Shown here: piece after piece, positions 61,395-64,000 of the stretch
Layout: every line of letters begins with the position of its first letter
Numbering within the stretch: the stretch's first letter is position 1
Source: Clostridia bacterium
GTDB lineage: Bacteria > Bacillota > Clostridia > Christensenellales > SZUA-584
Direction: 5' to 3'
Assembly (NCBI GenBank): GCA_003249555.1
Contig: QKIQ01000067.1
Coordinates: 50,665 to 114,664 of the forward strand
Length of the DNA stretch: 64,000 nt
Made by a program: the position numbers and the translations under genes
The notes under the pieces: model-generated
Database searches by the model: none
What the model saw: the letters and a program-made list of their open reading frames with translations, nothing else
What the model was told of the DNA's origin: nothing

Positions 61395-63506
61395 TTATTT
61401 GTTCATGGTCCGTATGACCCGGGTGGCATTGAGTATGGCGATCAGCGCCACGCCCACATCGCCAAAAACGGCTTCCCACATCGTTGCGATGCCAAAGGCG
61501 CCCAGAATAAGAATCATGCCTTTGACGCTAAGCGTAAACACAATATTTTGTATAACGATACGGCGGGTTTTTCTTGCGATGCGGATGGCTGTGGGCACTT
61601 TATCCGGTTCATCCGTCATAAGCACCACGTCGGCCGCTTCTATAGCCGCATCCGAACCGGCTCCGCCCATGGCGATGCCGACATCGGCACGGGCGAGAAC
61701 AGGTGCGTCGTTGATGCCGTCGCCCACGAAAATGAGAGTGCCTTTACCAGTTTTTTGATTATCGAGTTCTTCTAGCTTCTCCACCTTATGGTGAGGCAGC
61801 AGCTCTGTGTAAACCGCATCGAGCCCCAGTTCCACGGCAGCGGCTTGGCCTGCCTGCTGGCTGTCTCCCGTGAGCATTACTGTCTTTTTAACACCAAGCT
61901 TTCTAAGCTCTTTGAGCGCCGCTGCGCTGCCTTCTCGGGGCTCATCGGAGATTACGATATAGCCTAGCAATTTGCCGCCTGCTGCCACATAAACGACGGT
62001 GCCAGGCTCCTGTGCCGCCTTAAATTTGATATGTTCATTCTCCATAAAGCGCGCATTGCCCGCCAGCACACGTTTGCCGTCCACGGTTACGCTGATGCCA
62101 AGTCCTGCTTTTTCTATATAATTGGAGATCAAACGTTCATCCGCTTTACCCTTATAAGCCTGCCGTATGGAGATAGCGATGGGGTGGGTGGAGGCGTACT
62201 CTGCGTGTGCGGCATAATAGAGCAGCTTCTCAGGATCGTCCGCGGCAATGTACGACACCTTAAACACGCCCCTGGTAAGTGTGCCGGTTTTATCAAATAC
62301 AGCCATCTCTACGCGGCTCAGCGCTTCAAGAAAGCTGCCGCCCTTGATGAGGATGCCGTTTTTGGACGCGCCGCCGATACCGCCGAAAAAACTGAGCGGT
62401 ATGGAAATCACAAGTGCGCACGGGCATGAGACCACAAGAAACACAAGTGCTCTGTGAAGCCAGTCTGAGAAAACAGCCCCAGGCACCAGAACGGGAGGTA
62501 TCATCGCGAGCGCGAGCGCCGCAAACAACACGGTGGGCGTATAGTATCGTGAAAACCGTGAGATGAACGCTTCGGTGGGAGCCTTTTTGCTGCCGGCCGT
62601 TTGCACAAGGGTGAAGATTTTACAAAGCGTGGATTCACCAAACATCTTGGTCACCCGTATTGTCAGCAGCCCGTTTTGGCTGATAGAGCCGGCCAGTACT
62701 TCACTGCCCGCCTCCACATCGCGAGGCACGGATTCGCCCGTGAGCGCTGACGTGTCCAGTGCGGATGCGCCGTCGATGACGATACCATCGAGCGGAACCC
62801 TTTCGCCGGGGCGAACAACAATGACGTCGTCGATACTGACTTCTTCGGGCGATACGCGCTGCGTGCCTTTGGACGTTTTCAGATTGGCATAGTCGGGACG
62901 AATATCCATAAGCGCAATGATGGAACGCCGTGAACGGTTAACGGCCGCATCCTGGAAAAGCTCGCCAATTTGATAGAACAGCATCACGGCCACGCCCTCA
63001 GGATATTCGCCGATGAAAAAGGCGCTGACTGTGGCAAGGCTCATGAGAAAGTTTTCGTCAAAAATCTTTCCCTTTGTGATATTCTTCAGTGCTCGAAACA
63101 CAACTTTGCCACCGATAAGCATATAGGCCGCAAGATACAGCAACAGTAATAGGATGTTCGCTGCGCCCGAAAACAGAGCAACCGCAAAAACCGCTGTGCC
63201 GATTGAGATTGGTGTATAGGACAGCATCCGCTTTTTCTTGGGCTCACCTATTTGATGCTCTTCCTTGTAGGTTACCTGAATGTCTGGTTCTATGCTGTGC
63301 GCGATTTTGGCAGCCTGCCGCAATACTCTTGGGACATCATACTCGTTGGATATTGTTAGTGTCAGACGTTGTGTGAGCAAATTTATCGACGCGCTGTGTA
63401 CACTGTCTATTTTTGATGCGGCCTCTTCTATTTTTCGTGCGCAGTCCGCACAGTTGAGCCCGCGAAGGTAAACCTCGCGCTCTGTTTGTTTTTTTACTGT
63501 TTGCAT
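61395..63506 (-). CDS. cadA: P-type metal ATPase (CadA/ZntA-like)
   Basis: This protein of about 703 residues exports soft divalent metals (Cd, Zn, Pb, Co). An N-terminal heavy-metal domain carries GLNCADCARKIEE. The membrane metal motif is VVSCPCALVIS (CPC), the phosphorylation site is FDKTGTLTRG, and the TGES loop is present. HPIA (STHPIAISIRQAY) and the hinge VGDGINDAPVLARADVGIAMG complete the set. ATG 63506 is used, with AGAGGG upstream. The SmtB-type operator lies just before it. It is convergent with the ArsR operon. Confidence 0.95.
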   Translation of the reverse strand: MQTVKKQTEREVYLRGLNCADCARKIEEAASKIDSVHSASINLLTQRLTLTISNEYDVPRVLRQAAKIAHSIEPDIQVTYKEEHQIGEPKKKRMLSYTPISIGTAVFAVALFSGAANILLLLLYLAAYMLIGGKVVFRALKNITKGKIFDENFLMSLATVSAFFIGEYPEGVAVMLFYQIGELFQDAAVNRSRRSIIALMDIRPDYANLKTSKGTQRVSPEEVSIDDVIVVRPGERVPLDGIVIDGASALDTSALTGESVPRDVEAGSEVLAGSISQNGLLTIRVTKMFGESTLCKIFTLVQTAGSKKAPTEAFISRFSRYYTPTVLFAALALAMIPPVLVPGAVFSDWLHRALVFLVVSCPCALVISIPLSFFGGIGGASKNGILIKGGSFLEALSRVEMAVFDKTGTLTRGVFKVSYIAADDPEKLLYYAAHAEYASTHPIAISIRQAYKGKADERLISNYIEKAGLGISVTVDGKRVLAGNARFMENEHIKFKAAQEPGTVVYVAAGGKLLGYIVISDEPREGSAAALKELRKLGVKKTVMLTGDSQQAGQAAAVELGLDAVYTELLPHHKVEKLEELDNQKTGKGTLIFVGDGINDAPVLARADVGIAMGGAGSDAAIEAADVVLMTDEPDKVPTAIRIARKTRRIVIQNIVFTLSVKGMILILGAFGIATMWEAVFGDVGVALIAILNATRVIRTMNK

Positions 63507-63540
63507 AATAGTACAACCCTCTGATAAAAGAATGAACAAT

Positions 63541-63556
63541 TGAACAAATATTCAAT
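63541..63556 (-). promoter_or_regulatory. SmtB/ArsR-type operator before the CadA-like gene
   Basis: TGAACAAATATTCA (63541-63554) is a 6-2-6 palindrome, extended to AATTGAA...TTCAATT at 63538-63557. It matches the consensus sites of SmtB/CadC-type repressors (TGAACA-N2-TATTCA). It lies 35 bp upstream of the start codon, inside AT-rich promoter sequence. Confidence 0.72.
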
Positions 63557-63708
63557 TATAATTTATTATATGTTTTTTTATATAAAAGTCAACCTGTAAC
63601 GGAATTATGAAAAAAAATAATACTTGCTCTTATAAAGATTAAAACGCGATGTTTGAAGAATATACAACCCCCCCCTCGCACGCAGCGCAAGGGCTGGAAA
63701 TCAAGCCG

Positions 63709-63960
63709 TTAAAGTGAATAAAAAAACGCTTTTAGATCGGCTTTCTCCTTGGTTGTCAGCGTGCCGCGTTTCTTACCCTGCATGGCGCAGAAAAGTCCGT
63801 AAAGACTCATAAGGCAGGCGTCCGGATACAAAGTGCGAATGCGAAGGAATGCGTTTTTTAAGCCTGTCTTTTGCAGCTCTTCAATTGATGTGATACCGGC
63901 GTCATTCAAGCGTCCTGCAAGCACAGGGCCTATGCCGGGCATTTCTATAAGATCGCTCAT
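63709..63960 (-). CDS. TfoX C-terminal domain protein
   Basis: This 83-residue protein consists of the TfoX C-terminal domain alone: LIEMPGIGPVLAGRLNDAGI is a helix-hairpin-helix-like start, then IRTLYPDACLMSLYGLFCAMQG. The N-terminal domain of the competence regulator TfoX/Sxy is absent. GAGGTGAAAC lies upstream of the ATG. Such stand-alone versions are common in Firmicutes and have no assigned role. Confidence 0.82.
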   Translation of the reverse strand: MSDLIEMPGIGPVLAGRLNDAGITSIEELQKTGLKNAFLRIRTLYPDACLMSLYGLFCAMQGKKRGTLTTKEKADLKAFFYSL

Positions 63961-64000
63961 TGTTTCACCTCGTTTTTAAAAACATATTATAACATTAATA

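Overview
The window reads as a stretch of chromosome from an anaerobic, endospore-forming member of the Clostridia (Firmicutes). The evidence is the density of sporulation genes (sleB-like, gerM, spoIIGA-sigE, dpaAB, tepA-spoIIIE, spoIVB, spo0A, spoIIM), strong sigma-A type promoters and GGAGG ribosome binding sites, two T-box leaders, a GTP-type PEP carboxykinase, and redox proteins typical of anaerobes (an FTR-like Fe-S protein fused to a rubredoxin-like domain). No rRNA, tRNA, phage, transposase or CRISPR array was seen. The genus cannot be named from sequence reading alone.

Layout. 1-1.8 kb: end of ku plus a split LigD (separate ligase and polymerase genes). 1.9-9.2 kb: AI-2E-family permease, cortex-lytic enzyme, MntP behind a possible Mn riboswitch, a T-box-led XRE/cupin plus acyl-CoA synthetase operon (minus strand), glutaredoxin plus FTR-rubredoxin fusion, and a CDF transporter behind a possible NiCo riboswitch. 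9.5-15.7 kb: beta-carbonic anhydrase, a phosphodiester glycosidase with a small membrane partner, UDP-galactopyranose mutase, a duplicated hairpin repeat, a lipoprotein, and a pentapeptide-repeat K+ channel with a CheY-like protein. 15.8-20.3 kb: sulfur metabolism (cysE with an Rrf2 regulator; iscS-iscU-Rrf2-metA). 20.3-24.3 kb: GH13 and GH36 glycosidase operon. 24.5-31.9 kb: GT2-GtrA fusion, UroD-like methyltransferase, a second glycosidase/small-membrane-protein pair, pckG and a Mn-type CDF. 32-36 kb: gerM-rph-rdgB-yfcE (Bacillus-like synteny), then spoIIGA-sigE. 37-43 kb: sugar-binding lipoprotein, ylxY-like gene plus M16 protease, dUTPase, a damaged gene and dpaAB. 43-57.5 kb: a long conserved block tepA-spoIIIE-rimO-pgsA-recA, then a ~600-nt RNA that I identify as OLE RNA, oapA, tlyA, nadK, argR, recN, spoIVB, spo0A, spoIIM. 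57.5-64 kb: a second T-box leader with an acyl-CoA synthetase, an ArsR regulator, a flavoprotein, a CadA-type ATPase with an SmtB-like operator, and a TfoX C-terminal domain protein.

The most interesting signal is that two unrelated acyl-CoA synthetases, 50 kb apart, are each placed behind a T-box riboswitch whose specifier triplets I read as ATC (Ile) and CTC (Leu). T-boxes sense uncharged tRNA and normally control amino acid supply. This suggests (inference) that both ligases activate branched short-chain acids such as 2-methylbutyrate and isovalerate, so that Ile and Leu can be rebuilt by reductive carboxylation when they run short. Other points worth follow-up are the OLE RNA/OapA pair, the duplicated glycosidase/two-helix membrane protein cassette, the 182-bp out-of-frame overlap of spoIIGA with sigE, and a terminator-like hairpin that covers the ribosome binding site and start of spoIVB.
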